Assembly: GCA_020637795.1 (NCBI GenBank)
Contig: JACKJT010000001.1
Location: 496,001 to 560,000, forward strand
DNA from: Hoeflea sp.
GTDB lineage: Bacteria; Pseudomonadota; Alphaproteobacteria; Rhizobiales; Rhizobiaceae
DNA length: 64,000 bases
Reading direction: 5' to 3'
Made by a program: the position numbers and the translations under genes. Shown here piece by piece: positions 25,754 to 34,896 of the stretch (the stretch's first letter is position 1; every line of letters begins with the position of its first letter). The notes under the pieces were generated by a model, which searched no databases, had not been told where the DNA came from, and was given only the letters and a program-made list of their open reading frames with translations.

Positions 25754-28700
25754 TTCCGCCCCGGTCAATGTGGTCCTGATCACGCTCGACAATCACATGT
25801 CGGCAGCGGTGGATGATGCGCGGCGGATGCTGGCGGACGAACTGCCCAATCTGCACCTGAGCGTGCACGCGGCGACCGACTGGAACGACAATCCGGACAA
25901 GTTGCAGGCCTGCAAGGACGACATCGCCAAGGGTCACATCATCGTTGCCTCGATGCTGTTCATCGAGGAACACGTCAAGGCCATCGGGCCGTCGCTTGCC
26001 GCCCGGCGCGATCATTGCGACGCCATGATGTGCTGCATGTCGACTGGCGAGATCATGAAGAACACGTCGATGGGCCGGTTCAAGATGGACGGCGAGCAGA
26101 AGGGTCCGCTTGCGCTCTTGAAGAAACTGCGCGGCGACCGCTCCAAGGACAAGAAGGACACCGGCCGGACCGCCGGCGAGCGGCAGATGGCGATGCTGAA
26201 ACGGCTGCCGAAGCTGCTTAGGTTCATCCCGGGCACAGCGCAGGACGTTCGCACCTATTTCCTCGCCATGCAGTACCGGATCGCCGCCTCCGACGCCAAC
26301 ATCGCCAACCTGGTGCGGCTGCTGGTCGACAAGTACGCCGATGGCGAGCGCCGTGCGCTGCGCGGCACGGTCACCGCCCAGGCGCCGGTCGAGTATCCCG
26401 AACAGGGCGTCTATCACCCCGACATCAAGGGCCGGGTCAGCGGCGACATCAGGGCACTGCCGCTCAGGCGCGATGCGAAGGGCACGGTCGGGCTGCTGCT
26501 GCTGCGGTCCTACATCCTGTCGGGCGACACCGGCCATTACAACGGCGTGATCCGCGCGCTCGAGCGCCGCGGCTTCAACGTGGTGCCGGTGTTCTCGTCG
26601 GGTCTCGACATGCGCGGACCGGTCGAGGCGTTCCTGTCGGACGGCAAGACCGGGGTCCGGATCGACGCGATGCTGTCGCTGACCGGCTTTTCACTGGTCG
26701 GCGGCCCGGCCTATTCCGATGCCGCCGCTGCCGCGGAAACGCTGGCGAGGCTCGACGTTCCGTACGTCGCGGCGCATGTGACGGAATTCCAGTCTATCGA
26801 GCGCTGGGAAGCATCCGACCGCGGCCTGATGCCGATCGAAACTACCATCATGGTGGCGATCCCGGAACTCGACGGCGCCACCGGCACGATGGTGTTCGGT
26901 GGCCGCACCGAGAATGCCGCCGGCACCCAGCCTTGCGTCTGCGCACGCAATCTCGGCACCTGCCCCAAGGGCCGGTCCTGCATGAGCGCGCACCCGGAGC
27001 GGGTCGAGGTTCTGGCCGGACGGATCGAGAAGCTGGTGGCGCTGCGCCAGAGCGAGCGCGCCAGCCGGAAGATCGCGCTGACCATCTTCAACTTCCCGCC
27101 CAACGCCGGCAACATGGGCACGGCAGCCTTCCTGTCGGTGTTTGAATCGCTGCATGCCACCATGCTCAGGATGAAGGACGAGGGATACACGATCGAGGTC
27201 CCCGCCGACGCCGAAGAGCTGCGCGACATGGTGCTTCACGGCAATGCCGCGCAATATGGCGCGCTCGCCAATGTACATGCGCTGGTCAGCGCCGACGACC
27301 ATGTCCGCAACGAGAAGCATCTCGACGAGATCGAGGCGCAATGGGGCCCGGCACCGGGCCGGATCTTCACCAACGGCCAGTCGATCTTCGTGCTCGGCCG
27401 GCAGTTCGGCAATGTGCTGGTCGCGGTTCAGCCGGGGTTCGGCTACGAGGGCGACCCGATGCGGCTGCTGTTCGAGAAGGGCTTTGCCCCGACCCATGCG
27501 TTTGCCGCCTTCTACACCTATCTCAAGCGCCATTTCCGGGCCGATGCGGTCTTGCATTTCGGCACCCACGGGGCACTCGAATTCATGCCCGGCAAGCAAT
27601 CGGGTATGTCGGGCAAATGCTGGCCCGACCGGCTGATCGGGGATCTGCCGAATTTCTACCTCTATGCCGCCAACAACCCTTCGGAAGGCACGATCGCCAA
27701 GCGCCGGTCGGCGGCAACGCTGGTCTCCTACCTGACCCCGCCGGTCACCAATGCCGGGCTGTACAAGGGGCTGAGCGAGCTCAAGGCCTCGCTCGACCGG
27801 CTGCGCAATCTCGATGCAAGCCAGACCAGCGAACGCCAGGAGGCATTCGAGCTGATCCAGATCCAGGCCGAGCAGCTCGAACTCAACCGTACGGTTCCGG
27901 CCCACGATCCGGATCTCTATGTGGCGCGGCTGACCGCGGCCATGCTCGAACTCGAATATGCCCTTATCCCCCACGGTCTGCATGTGGCAGGCCGCGCCAT
28001 GAGCAGGGATGAACGCCGCGAGATGCTGGCCCAGATCGCGGAGGCCGACCAGGCGCAATCGCCGGCACCGGAGGTTATCGAGGCGATTGCGGATTTCGAC
28101 GCGGCCTCAATCGATGCTGCCCGCAACCGCGAAGACGACGGAGCGAACGCGCTGCTCGACAGGCTGGTGCGGGCCAATGCCAATCTTGCCCACAACCGTG
28201 AACTCGACGGGCTGATTACCGCACTCGACGGGCGGTTCGTGGCGCCCTCGCCCAGCGGCGATCTTCTCCGGACGCCCGACATGCTGCCTACCGGGCGCAA
28301 CATTCACGGTTTCGACCCGTTCGGCATCCCGAGCGCCTATGCCGTCAAGGACGGCGCACGGCAGGCTGCCAAGGTGCTCGAGCGCTATTTCGAAACCGAC
28401 GGCGCGCTGCCCGAGACCATCGCCATCGTGCTGTGGGGCACCGACAATCTGAAGACCGAGGGCAGCCCGTTGGCCCAGGCCCTGGCGCTGATGGGCGCAC
28501 GGCCGCGGCTTGACGCCTACAACCGGGTCTGCGGCGCCGAACTGATCCCGCTCGACGAGCTCAAGCGCCCCCGCATCGACGCGGTGATGACCCTTTCGGG
28601 GATCTTCCGGGACCTGCTGCCGCTGCAGGCTTCGATGCTGGCCGAGGCTTCCTATCTCGCGGCAATCGCCGACGAGCCGGAAGAGATGAACTTCGTGCGC

Positions 28701-29489
28701 AAGCATGCGCTGGCCTATGCGGCCGAACATGGCTGCGAGCTTGAGCAGGCCGCCTACCGGGTGTTTTCCAATGCCGACGGCGCCTATGGCGCGAATGTCA
28801 ATTTCCTCATCGGCTCCAGCGCCTGGACCGACGACCAGGAAATCGCCGACACCTACACAAGCCGCAAGGGATTTGCGATCGACCGCAAGGGCAAGTCCTC
28901 GGCGCAGGTCGAGCTGCTCAACGACGTCTTCGCCAGGGTCGACATGGCTTACCAGAACCTCGATTCGGTCGAACTGGGCGTGACGACGATAGATCATTAC
29001 TTCGACACGCTGGGCGGCATTTCGAAAGCCGTCTCGCTGGCCCAGAACGGCAAGCAACTGCCGGTGTTCATCTCCGACCAGACCCAGGGCGAAGGCAAGG
29101 TCCGGACACTTGGTGAACAGGTGGCGCTGGAGACCCGCACCCGTTCGCTCAACCCGAAATGGTTCGAGGGCATGCTCGCCCATGGCTACGAGGGCGTGCG
29201 CCAGATCGAGGCGCAGATTTCCAACACCGTCGGCTGGTCGGCGACCACCGGCGATGTCCAGCCCTGGGTGTACCAGAAGCTGAGCGAGACTTTCATTCTC
29301 GATGAGGCGATGCGCCGGAGGCTTTCTCAGATGAACCCCGCTTCGTCGCTGCGCATGGTCAACCGCCTGATCGAGGCCAAAGACAGAAACTTTTGGACAC
29401 CGGACGACGAAACCTGGGCCGCGCTCTGCGCTGCGGGCGAGGAAATGGAAGATCGTGCCGAAGGCTTGTCCGTGGAGGCTGCCGAATGA
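25728..29489 (+). CDS. bchH: Magnesium chelatase subunit H
   Basis: Porphyrin-binding catalytic subunit of Mg-chelatase, which with BchI and BchD inserts Mg2+ into protoporphyrin IX, the branch point from haem. 1253 residues, CobN/BchH superfamily, full length. The conserved segment HFGTHGALEFMPGKQSGMSG is visible in the middle. The start ATG lies inside the last 26 bases of bchB. Ends with an ATGA overlap with bchL. The I and D subunits are encoded 27 kb away on the minus strand. Confidence 0.97.
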   Translation: MQKHTSGVNSAPVNVVLITLDNHMSAAVDDARRMLADELPNLHLSVHAATDWNDNPDKLQACKDDIAKGHIIVASMLFIEEHVKAIGPSLAARRDHCDAMMCCMSTGEIMKNTSMGRFKMDGEQKGPLALLKKLRGDRSKDKKDTGRTAGERQMAMLKRLPKLLRFIPGTAQDVRTYFLAMQYRIAASDANIANLVRLLVDKYADGERRALRGTVTAQAPVEYPEQGVYHPDIKGRVSGDIRALPLRRDAKGTVGLLLLRSYILSGDTGHYNGVIRALERRGFNVVPVFSSGLDMRGPVEAFLSDGKTGVRIDAMLSLTGFSLVGGPAYSDAAAAAETLARLDVPYVAAHVTEFQSIERWEASDRGLMPIETTIMVAIPELDGATGTMVFGGRTENAAGTQPCVCARNLGTCPKGRSCMSAHPERVEVLAGRIEKLVALRQSERASRKIALTIFNFPPNAGNMGTAAFLSVFESLHATMLRMKDEGYTIEVPADAEELRDMVLHGNAAQYGALANVHALVSADDHVRNEKHLDEIEAQWGPAPGRIFTNGQSIFVLGRQFGNVLVAVQPGFGYEGDPMRLLFEKGFAPTHAFAAFYTYLKRHFRADAVLHFGTHGALEFMPGKQSGMSGKCWPDRLIGDLPNFYLYAANNPSEGTIAKRRSAATLVSYLTPPVTNAGLYKGLSELKASLDRLRNLDASQTSERQEAFELIQIQAEQLELNRTVPAHDPDLYVARLTAAMLELEYALIPHGLHVAGRAMSRDERREMLAQIAEADQAQSPAPEVIEAIADFDAASIDAARNREDDGANALLDRLVRANANLAHNRELDGLITALDGRFVAPSPSGDLLRTPDMLPTGRNIHGFDPFGIPSAYAVKDGARQAAKVLERYFETDGALPETIAIVLWGTDNLKTEGSPLAQALALMGARPRLDAYNRVCGAELIPLDELKRPRIDAVMTLSGIFRDLLPLQASMLAEASYLAAIADEPEEMNFVRKHALAYAAEHGCELEQAAYRVFSNADGAYGANVNFLIGSSAWTDDQEIADTYTSRKGFAIDRKGKSSAQVELLNDVFARVDMAYQNLDSVELGVTTIDHYFDTLGGISKAVSLAQNGKQLPVFISDQTQGEGKVRTLGEQVALETRTRSLNPKWFEGMLAHGYEGVRQIEAQISNTVGWSATTGDVQPWVYQKLSETFILDEAMRRRLSQMNPASSLRMVNRLIEAKDRNFWTPDDETWAALCAAGEEMEDRAEGLSVEAAE

Positions 29490-30430
29490 ACCTTTTCACC
29501 CACCCCCGCACGATCATGGACGAAGCCAGGACCGCCAGGCTCAAGCAGGCCGCCGGCCTCGACGGCAATGGCGACGGCGACGGCAGCGTCCAGGTCCACC
29601 TGGAAACCGAAATGGACGCCGGCAAGGCCAAGGTCTTCGCCATCTACGGCAAGGGCGGCATCGGCAAGTCGACCACATCGTCGAACCTTTCGGTGGCATT
29701 CTCGATGCTCGGCAAGCGGGTGCTGCAGATCGGCTGCGATCCCAAGCATGATTCAACCTTCACGCTGACCAAGAGCCTGATCCCGACGGTGATCGATGTG
29801 CTCGAGGGCGTCGATTTCCATCCCGAGGAACTCAGGACCGAGGACTTCGTGTTCGAGGGCTTTAACGGCGTGCAGTGCGTCGAGGCAGGCGGGCCGCCCG
29901 CGGGCACCGGCTGCGGCGGCTACGTTGTCGGGCAGACGGTGAAGCTCTTGAAGGAGCATCACCTGCTCGAGGATACCGACGTGGTGATCTTCGACGTGCT
30001 GGGCGACGTGGTGTGCGGCGGCTTCGCCTCGCCGCTGCAGCACGCCGAACGCGCCGTGGTGGTGGCCGCCAACGACTTCGATTCCATCTTCGCCATGAAC
30101 CGCATCGTCGCCGCGATCAAGGCCAAGTCGAAGAACTACGACGTGCGGCTCGGCGGTGTCATCGCCAACCGCTCGCGCGAGACCGATCAGATCGACCGCT
30201 ACAACGAGGCGATCGGCCTTAAGCGGCTGGCCCATATCGTCGATTCCGACGCTGTGCGCCGCAGCCGGCTGAAAAAATGCACCCTGTTCGAAATGGGCGA
30301 CCATCCGGAGATCGTGTCGATCCAGCAGGAATACATGAAGCTGGCCGAGCAATTGTGGGCCGGAACGGAAGAGCTCTCCGCCAACCCGATGAAGGACCGG
30401 GAGATCTTCGATTTCCTCGGTTTCGAGTGA
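29486..30430 (+). CDS. bchL: Protochlorophyllide reductase iron-sulfur ATP-binding protein L
   Basis: NifH-like homodimeric ATPase that delivers electrons to BchNB. 314 residues. P-loop YGKGGIGKST near residue 53, and the two bridging-cluster cysteines in GTGCGGYV and GDVVCGGFAS. The start ATG overlaps the bchH stop (ATGA). A longer frame to 29393 exists but the overlap start matches family length. About 50 residues precede the P-loop core, somewhat longer than minimal NifH. Confidence 0.97.
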   Translation: MNLFTHPRTIMDEARTARLKQAAGLDGNGDGDGSVQVHLETEMDAGKAKVFAIYGKGGIGKSTTSSNLSVAFSMLGKRVLQIGCDPKHDSTFTLTKSLIPTVIDVLEGVDFHPEELRTEDFVFEGFNGVQCVEAGGPPAGTGCGGYVVGQTVKLLKEHHLLEDTDVVIFDVLGDVVCGGFASPLQHAERAVVVAANDFDSIFAMNRIVAAIKAKSKNYDVRLGGVIANRSRETDQIDRYNEAIGLKRLAHIVDSDAVRRSRLKKCTLFEMGDHPEIVSIQQEYMKLAEQLWAGTEELSANPMKDREIFDFLGFE

Positions 30431-30439
30431 GACAGGACC

Positions 30440-31141
30440 ATGGAGAACGCCGCCTACATCAAGCGCCGGGATGAGATCCAGACCTATTTCGACCGCACCG
30501 CGCTCGACGCCTGGAAACGGCTGGTCTCGACCGAAAAGGTGTCGGGCGTCCGCGCCACGGTGCGCGCGGGACGCGACGCCATGCGTCAGGCGATCCTCGA
30601 CCGGTTTGGCGAAGACCTGAGCGGCTGGCGCATTCTCGATGCCGGCTGTGGCGCCGGGCCGCTGGCGATCGAACTGGCTCATCGCGGCGCGGATGTACTG
30701 GGCGTCGACCTGTCGCCGCAGATGATCGCACACGCCAACGACGCCTTGCCCGCCATCCGCAACGGCGGCTCGGTGCGCCTGGTCGCCGGCGACATGCTGG
30801 CCACACAGAACGGAACCTTCGATGCGGTGGTGTCGATGGATGCGCTCATTCACTACAGCGGCGATGAAGCCGCGGCAGCGATCGCCGGGCTGGCGCAACG
30901 AACCCGCCGCAAGCTGGTCTTCACGCTCGCCCCGCGCACCGGGCTTCTTGCCGCGATGCACAAGCTGGGCGGGCTGTTTCCGCGCAGCGACCGCTCACCG
31001 TCGATTCATCCGGTGGTGATCGAGCGGATGATGAGCCGGATGCTTGAACGCGGCGACATGCAGGACTGGAGCCGCGGCCAGACCACCCGGATTTCAAGCG
31101 GATTCTACATTTCCGAGGCACAGGAGCTCGTCCGGTCATGA
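30440..31141 (+). CDS. bchM: Mg-protoporphyrin IX O-methyltransferase
   Basis: SAM-dependent enzyme that methylates Mg-protoporphyrin IX, giving the substrate of BchE and AcsF. 233 residues; SAM-binding loop LDAGCGAGPLAIELA near residue 65. Starts nine bases after bchL and overlaps lhaA by four bases. Confidence 0.96.
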   Translation: MENAAYIKRRDEIQTYFDRTALDAWKRLVSTEKVSGVRATVRAGRDAMRQAILDRFGEDLSGWRILDAGCGAGPLAIELAHRGADVLGVDLSPQMIAHANDALPAIRNGGSVRLVAGDMLATQNGTFDAVVSMDALIHYSGDEAAAAIAGLAQRTRRKLVFTLAPRTGLLAAMHKLGGLFPRSDRSPSIHPVVIERMMSRMLERGDMQDWSRGQTTRISSGFYISEAQELVRS

Positions 31142-32580
31142 GCCTCGTCGCCAAAGCCAATCGCAAGATGCTCGACAAGTGGAAGTCGCTCGGCCCGCGC
31201 TACCTGCCGTTTGCAGATGCGGCGACCGAGGACCTTCCGCTCGGACGGCTGATGCGGCTGTCGATGTTCCAGTGGTCGATCGGCATGGCTGCGGTGCTGC
31301 TCACGGGCACGCTCAACCGGGTGATGATCGTTGAGCTCGGCGTGCCGACCTCTCTGGTGGCGCTGATGGTGGCGATCCCGGTCTTGGCCGCGCCCTTCCG
31401 GGCGTTGATCGGCCACCGTTCCGACACCTACAAGTCGGCGCTCGGCGTGCGCCGGGTGCCCTATATCTGGCTTGGCACCATCCTTCAGTTCGGCGGTCTG
31501 GCGATCATGCCGTTCGCGCTTCTGTTGCTACAATCGCAGACCACCGGGCCGGAATGGGCCGGACCCGCCGGCGCGCTGCTTGCGTTCCTGTTCACCGGCA
31601 TCGGCATGCACATGGCACAAACCGCAGGCCTGGCGCTGGCCACCGATCTGTCCGCCGAGGACAACCGGCCGCGGGTGGTGGCGCTGATGTATGTGATGCT
31701 GCTCGTGGGCATGCTGATCGCCTCGATCGTGTTCGCCATTCTCTTGCGCAACTATTCGCCGCTGATCCTGATCAAGGTGGTCCAGGGGGCTGCGGTCGTC
31801 ACCGTCGTGCTCAACATCATCTGCCTGTGGAAGCAGGAGCCACGCAATCCGGTGGCGACACGACACAACCGCGAGACGCCGCGATTCAGCGAGGCCTTTG
31901 CCGCCTACCGCAAGGAAAAAGGAACCATTCGCCTGCTCGTGGCGGTAGCGCTCGGCTCGGCCGCGTTCTCGATGCAGGACGTGCTGCTTGAACCCTATGG
32001 CGGCGAGGTATTGAAGCTTTCTGTCAGCCAGACGACGCTGCTGACGGCGATCTGGGCTTCGGGCACGCTGCTCGGCTTTGCCCATGCCGGCCGCGCCCTG
32101 CAACAGGGCGCCAACATGTACCGGCTGGCCGCGCTCGGGCTGGTCTCGGGCATTGTCGGGTTTTCGGCGATCATCTTTGCCGAGCCACTCGATGCGGCCA
32201 ACCTGTTCCGCACCGGTGCCGGGATCATCGGCTTCGGCGGCGGACTGTTTGCCGTCTGCACCATGCTGGCGGCGATGGATATCGCGGAGAAATCCGACAA
32301 CGGGCTCGCCATCGGCGCCTGGGGCGCAGTCCAGGCGACCGCCATCGGGCTCGGGCTTGCCGCCGGCGGCCTGATCCGCGACGGGGTCAACAGTCTGGTG
32401 GCCGGGGCCGAGCCCGGCGCAGCACTCAGCGCACCGGCGGCCGGATACAGCGTCGTCTATCACCTTGAAATCGGGCTGCTGTTTGCGGCGCTCGCGGCCC
32501 TGGGGCCGCTCGCCGCCCGCCGCTCAATCCCCAATCAAACCCGGAGCCCGCGCTTCGGACTGGCAGACTTGCCCGGCTGA
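31138..32580 (+). CDS. lhaA: Light-harvesting complex 1 assembly protein LhaA (PucC family)
   Basis: 480-residue polytopic membrane protein of the BCD/PucC family with about twelve helices. LhaA promotes LH1 assembly around the reaction centre. The bchM-lhaA-puhA position is conserved in purple bacteria and separates it from the related gene between bchG and bchP. Visible family segments: LNRVMIVELGVP and LGVRRVPYIWLG. Overlaps bchM by four bases. Confidence 0.94.
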   Translation: MSLVAKANRKMLDKWKSLGPRYLPFADAATEDLPLGRLMRLSMFQWSIGMAAVLLTGTLNRVMIVELGVPTSLVALMVAIPVLAAPFRALIGHRSDTYKSALGVRRVPYIWLGTILQFGGLAIMPFALLLLQSQTTGPEWAGPAGALLAFLFTGIGMHMAQTAGLALATDLSAEDNRPRVVALMYVMLLVGMLIASIVFAILLRNYSPLILIKVVQGAAVVTVVLNIICLWKQEPRNPVATRHNRETPRFSEAFAAYRKEKGTIRLLVAVALGSAAFSMQDVLLEPYGGEVLKLSVSQTTLLTAIWASGTLLGFAHAGRALQQGANMYRLAALGLVSGIVGFSAIIFAEPLDAANLFRTGAGIIGFGGGLFAVCTMLAAMDIAEKSDNGLAIGAWGAVQATAIGLGLAAGGLIRDGVNSLVAGAEPGAALSAPAAGYSVVYHLEIGLLFAALAALGPLAARRSIPNQTRSPRFGLADLPG

Positions 32581-32608
32581 GTTGCCGCGCGCTTGAAGGA
32601 GAGAAGTC

Positions 32609-33406
32609 ATGGAAACCGGAGCCATCACAGCCTACATCGATGTCGCCCAGGTGACGCTCTATGCGTTCTGGGTGTTTTTCGCGCTGCTGCTTTTCTACAT
32701 CCGCATGGAAGACCGGCGGGAAGGCTATCCGCTGGAAGCCGATCAGTCCGGCGCCTTCAACCGGGATGACTGGCTGTTCGTGCCGCCGGCGAAAACCTTC
32801 CGGTTGCCGCATGGCCATGGCGAGGTATCCGTCCCCAATGACAAGCGGGACAATACCGACCGCCCCGTGCCGGGCGTCAAGATCGCCAATTTCTCCGGCG
32901 CTCCCTATCTGCCCACCGGCGACAACCCGATGCTCGATTCGATCGGCCCCGGCTCCTGGGCGGAGCGCGCCGACACGCCGGACCTCAGCCATGACGGCAA
33001 CGCCAAGATCGTGCCGCTGAGAGCAGCGAGTGATTTTGCTGTCGCCGAGGGAGAGATCAACCCGGTCGGCCTGCGCGTGGTGGGCTGCGACCTCGTCGTC
33101 GCCGGCACAATCAGCGATGTCTGGGTGGATCGCTCGGAGCAGATGCTGCGCTATCTCGAGGCCACGACGGAAGTGGGCGATGCGCCGCGGCAGATCCTGG
33201 TGCCGATCAATTTCGGCGTCTTCCGCAAGACCCGCGACGGCGAACGGATCTTCTACGTCCATGCCCTGCGCGGCGAGCAGTTCGCCTTCGTCCCCGGCAC
33301 CCAGCAAACCGACAGCGTGACCTTCCTCGAGGAGGACCGGATCACCGCCTATTTCGGGTCCGGCCTGCTCTATGCCGACCCGAGCCGCCAGGAGCCGATG
33401 GCATGA
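32609..33406 (+). CDS. puhA: Photosynthetic reaction centre H subunit
   Basis: Structural subunit that caps the L/M core on the cytoplasmic side and guides protons to QB. 265 residues: one N-terminal transmembrane helix (VTLYAFWVFFALLLFYI) followed by the charged segment RMEDRREGYPLE, then a PRC-barrel-like cytoplasmic domain. It has a GAAGGAGAG ribosome site and overlaps puhB by four bases. Confidence 0.97.
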   Translation: METGAITAYIDVAQVTLYAFWVFFALLLFYIRMEDRREGYPLEADQSGAFNRDDWLFVPPAKTFRLPHGHGEVSVPNDKRDNTDRPVPGVKIANFSGAPYLPTGDNPMLDSIGPGSWAERADTPDLSHDGNAKIVPLRAASDFAVAEGEINPVGLRVVGCDLVVAGTISDVWVDRSEQMLRYLEATTEVGDAPRQILVPINFGVFRKTRDGERIFYVHALRGEQFAFVPGTQQTDSVTFLEEDRITAYFGSGLLYADPSRQEPMA

Positions 33407-34083
33407 GCGAGACCGGCGGACCAGAACACGACTATGAACCGGTGCCCGGCCTTCCGGCCAGGCTTCCCGAAGGCGAGGTCATCCTGTGGCAGGGCGCGCC
33501 ATCCTCGGCGAAGGTCTCGCGGCAGGTGATGAAGACCCGCTGGATCGCGGGCTATTTCGCGGTCCTGGTGGCCTGGAACGTCACCGCCGGCATCTATGAC
33601 GGCCGGCTTCCGAGCGAGATCCTGTTCTCGTCGGGCGCGCTCGCCATCCTGTCGACCATCGCGATCGGGCTTTTGGAGGCGTTTGCCTGGGGCGTGCAGA
33701 AAACCACGCTCTACACGATCACCAACAAGCGCGTTGTCATGCGCATCGGCGTGGCCTTGTCGGCCACGTTCAACCTGCCGTTCACGCGGATCGTCTCGGC
33801 TGACATGCGCGAAGGCCCGGACGGCTCCGGCGACATCGCGCTGACGCTGAAACCGGGCGACCGGCTGTCCTGGCTGGTGTTCTGGCCGCATGTGCGGGGA
33901 TTCAGCAAGGGCGCGCTGATGCCCCAGATGATCTGTCTGAAAGACGTGGCGATCGCAGGCAACGTGCTCTCGGCCGCCCTTTCGGGCAGCCGGGTCGCCG
34001 GCGACGCAGCACCCCATCGCTCCGCCGCCCCCCATCAGACCGGCCGGACCCCCGGCCGTCGTCTCATCGAAGCAGCGGAGTAA
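33403..34083 (+). CDS. puhB: Photosynthetic complex assembly protein PuhB
   Basis: 226-residue membrane protein with a PH-like domain between and after two hydrophobic helices; the N-terminal segment LPEGEVILWQGAPS is characteristic. In Rhodobacter, PuhB is needed for efficient reaction-centre assembly. Sits between puhA (ATGA overlap) and puhC (four-base gap). Confidence 0.92.
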   Translation: MSETGGPEHDYEPVPGLPARLPEGEVILWQGAPSSAKVSRQVMKTRWIAGYFAVLVAWNVTAGIYDGRLPSEILFSSGALAILSTIAIGLLEAFAWGVQKTTLYTITNKRVVMRIGVALSATFNLPFTRIVSADMREGPDGSGDIALTLKPGDRLSWLVFWPHVRGFSKGALMPQMICLKDVAIAGNVLSAALSGSRVAGDAAPHRSAAPHQTGRTPGRRLIEAAE

Positions 34084-34087
34084 GACC

Positions 34088-34594
34088 ATGAACGCGTTGA
34101 GCCCACACTATCCCGAGGCCAACCGCGGACCGCAATCGCCGAGCCGCAAGGCACGCCGGTTTCCGCGGTTTCCGCTGGTGCTTGGCCTGGGACTGCTCGG
34201 GTTCTCGATCGCCGCGACGCTCTTCGGGATGAAGACCGGCATGGGGACCGTGCTCAACGTCTATGGCCAGCCCCAGGCGATCCGCGACATCCGGATCGTC
34301 GGCGCCCACGACACGGAGATCACGATCTACGATGCCCAGACGGGCGAAGCAATCACCACCCTTGCGCCGGAACAGGGTGGATTTGTGCGGGGTTCGCTGC
34401 GCGCGCTGTCCCGCATCCGGCTGATGGCCGAAACGCCTGAAGGCCTGCCTTACCGGCTGATCAGATGGGAGAACGGCTCGGTGTCGCTCTCCGATACCGC
34501 CACCGGCGAACGGCTTTATCTCAATGCCTTCGGGCCCGATAACGCCGCCGCTTATGCTGAACTGCTAGCTTCGAGAGGGAATGAGAAGCCATGA
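34088..34594 (+). CDS. puhC: Photosynthetic complex assembly protein PuhC
   Basis: 168-residue protein with one N-terminal transmembrane helix (LVLGLGLLGFSIAATLFG) and a periplasmic domain. PuhC homologues affect LH1/reaction-centre organisation. Identified by size, topology and its place in puhABC. Overlaps the next gene by four bases (ATGA). Confidence 0.88.
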   Translation: MNALSPHYPEANRGPQSPSRKARRFPRFPLVLGLGLLGFSIAATLFGMKTGMGTVLNVYGQPQAIRDIRIVGAHDTEITIYDAQTGEAITTLAPEQGGFVRGSLRALSRIRLMAETPEGLPYRLIRWENGSVSLSDTATGERLYLNAFGPDNAAAYAELLASRGNEKP

Positions 34595-34896
34595 GCAAGA
34601 CACCGCTGATAGGACGGCGCAGGGAAGAGGTTCCTTGTACCGTCGAGATAAACAACACGTTTGAGGAACTGGGCGCCCATTTGCGCTTCGACAACGGGGT
34701 GGTGGTCCATCCCGGCGACGAGGTGATGGTGCACGGCTCGCCCGTCGAAGTGCCCTACGGCCACCGCGAGGTCTTCCGCCGCACCGCGACGATCACGCGC
34801 GCAAGCATGCTCGAGCGCACCTGGACGCGCGCCACCGGCGATTTCGAGTTCATGGAACTGTGCGAATTCAGCTTTTCAGAGAGGGCACGGGCATGA
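34591..34896 (+). CDS. Small soluble protein between puhC and acsF, function unknown
   Basis: 101-residue protein (MSKTPLIGRRREEVPCTVEI...) without a membrane segment, predicted mainly beta-strand, with cysteines at about residues 16 and 91. It overlaps both neighbours by four bases (ATGA at each end), so it is firmly embedded in the operon and surely translated. Other purple bacteria often carry a small unnamed ORF at this place. Its position before acsF suggests help in cyclase or reaction-centre assembly, but no domain evidence supports this. Confidence 0.75.
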   Translation: MSKTPLIGRRREEVPCTVEINNTFEELGAHLRFDNGVVVHPGDEVMVHGSPVEVPYGHREVFRRTATITRASMLERTWTRATGDFEFMELCEFSFSERARA

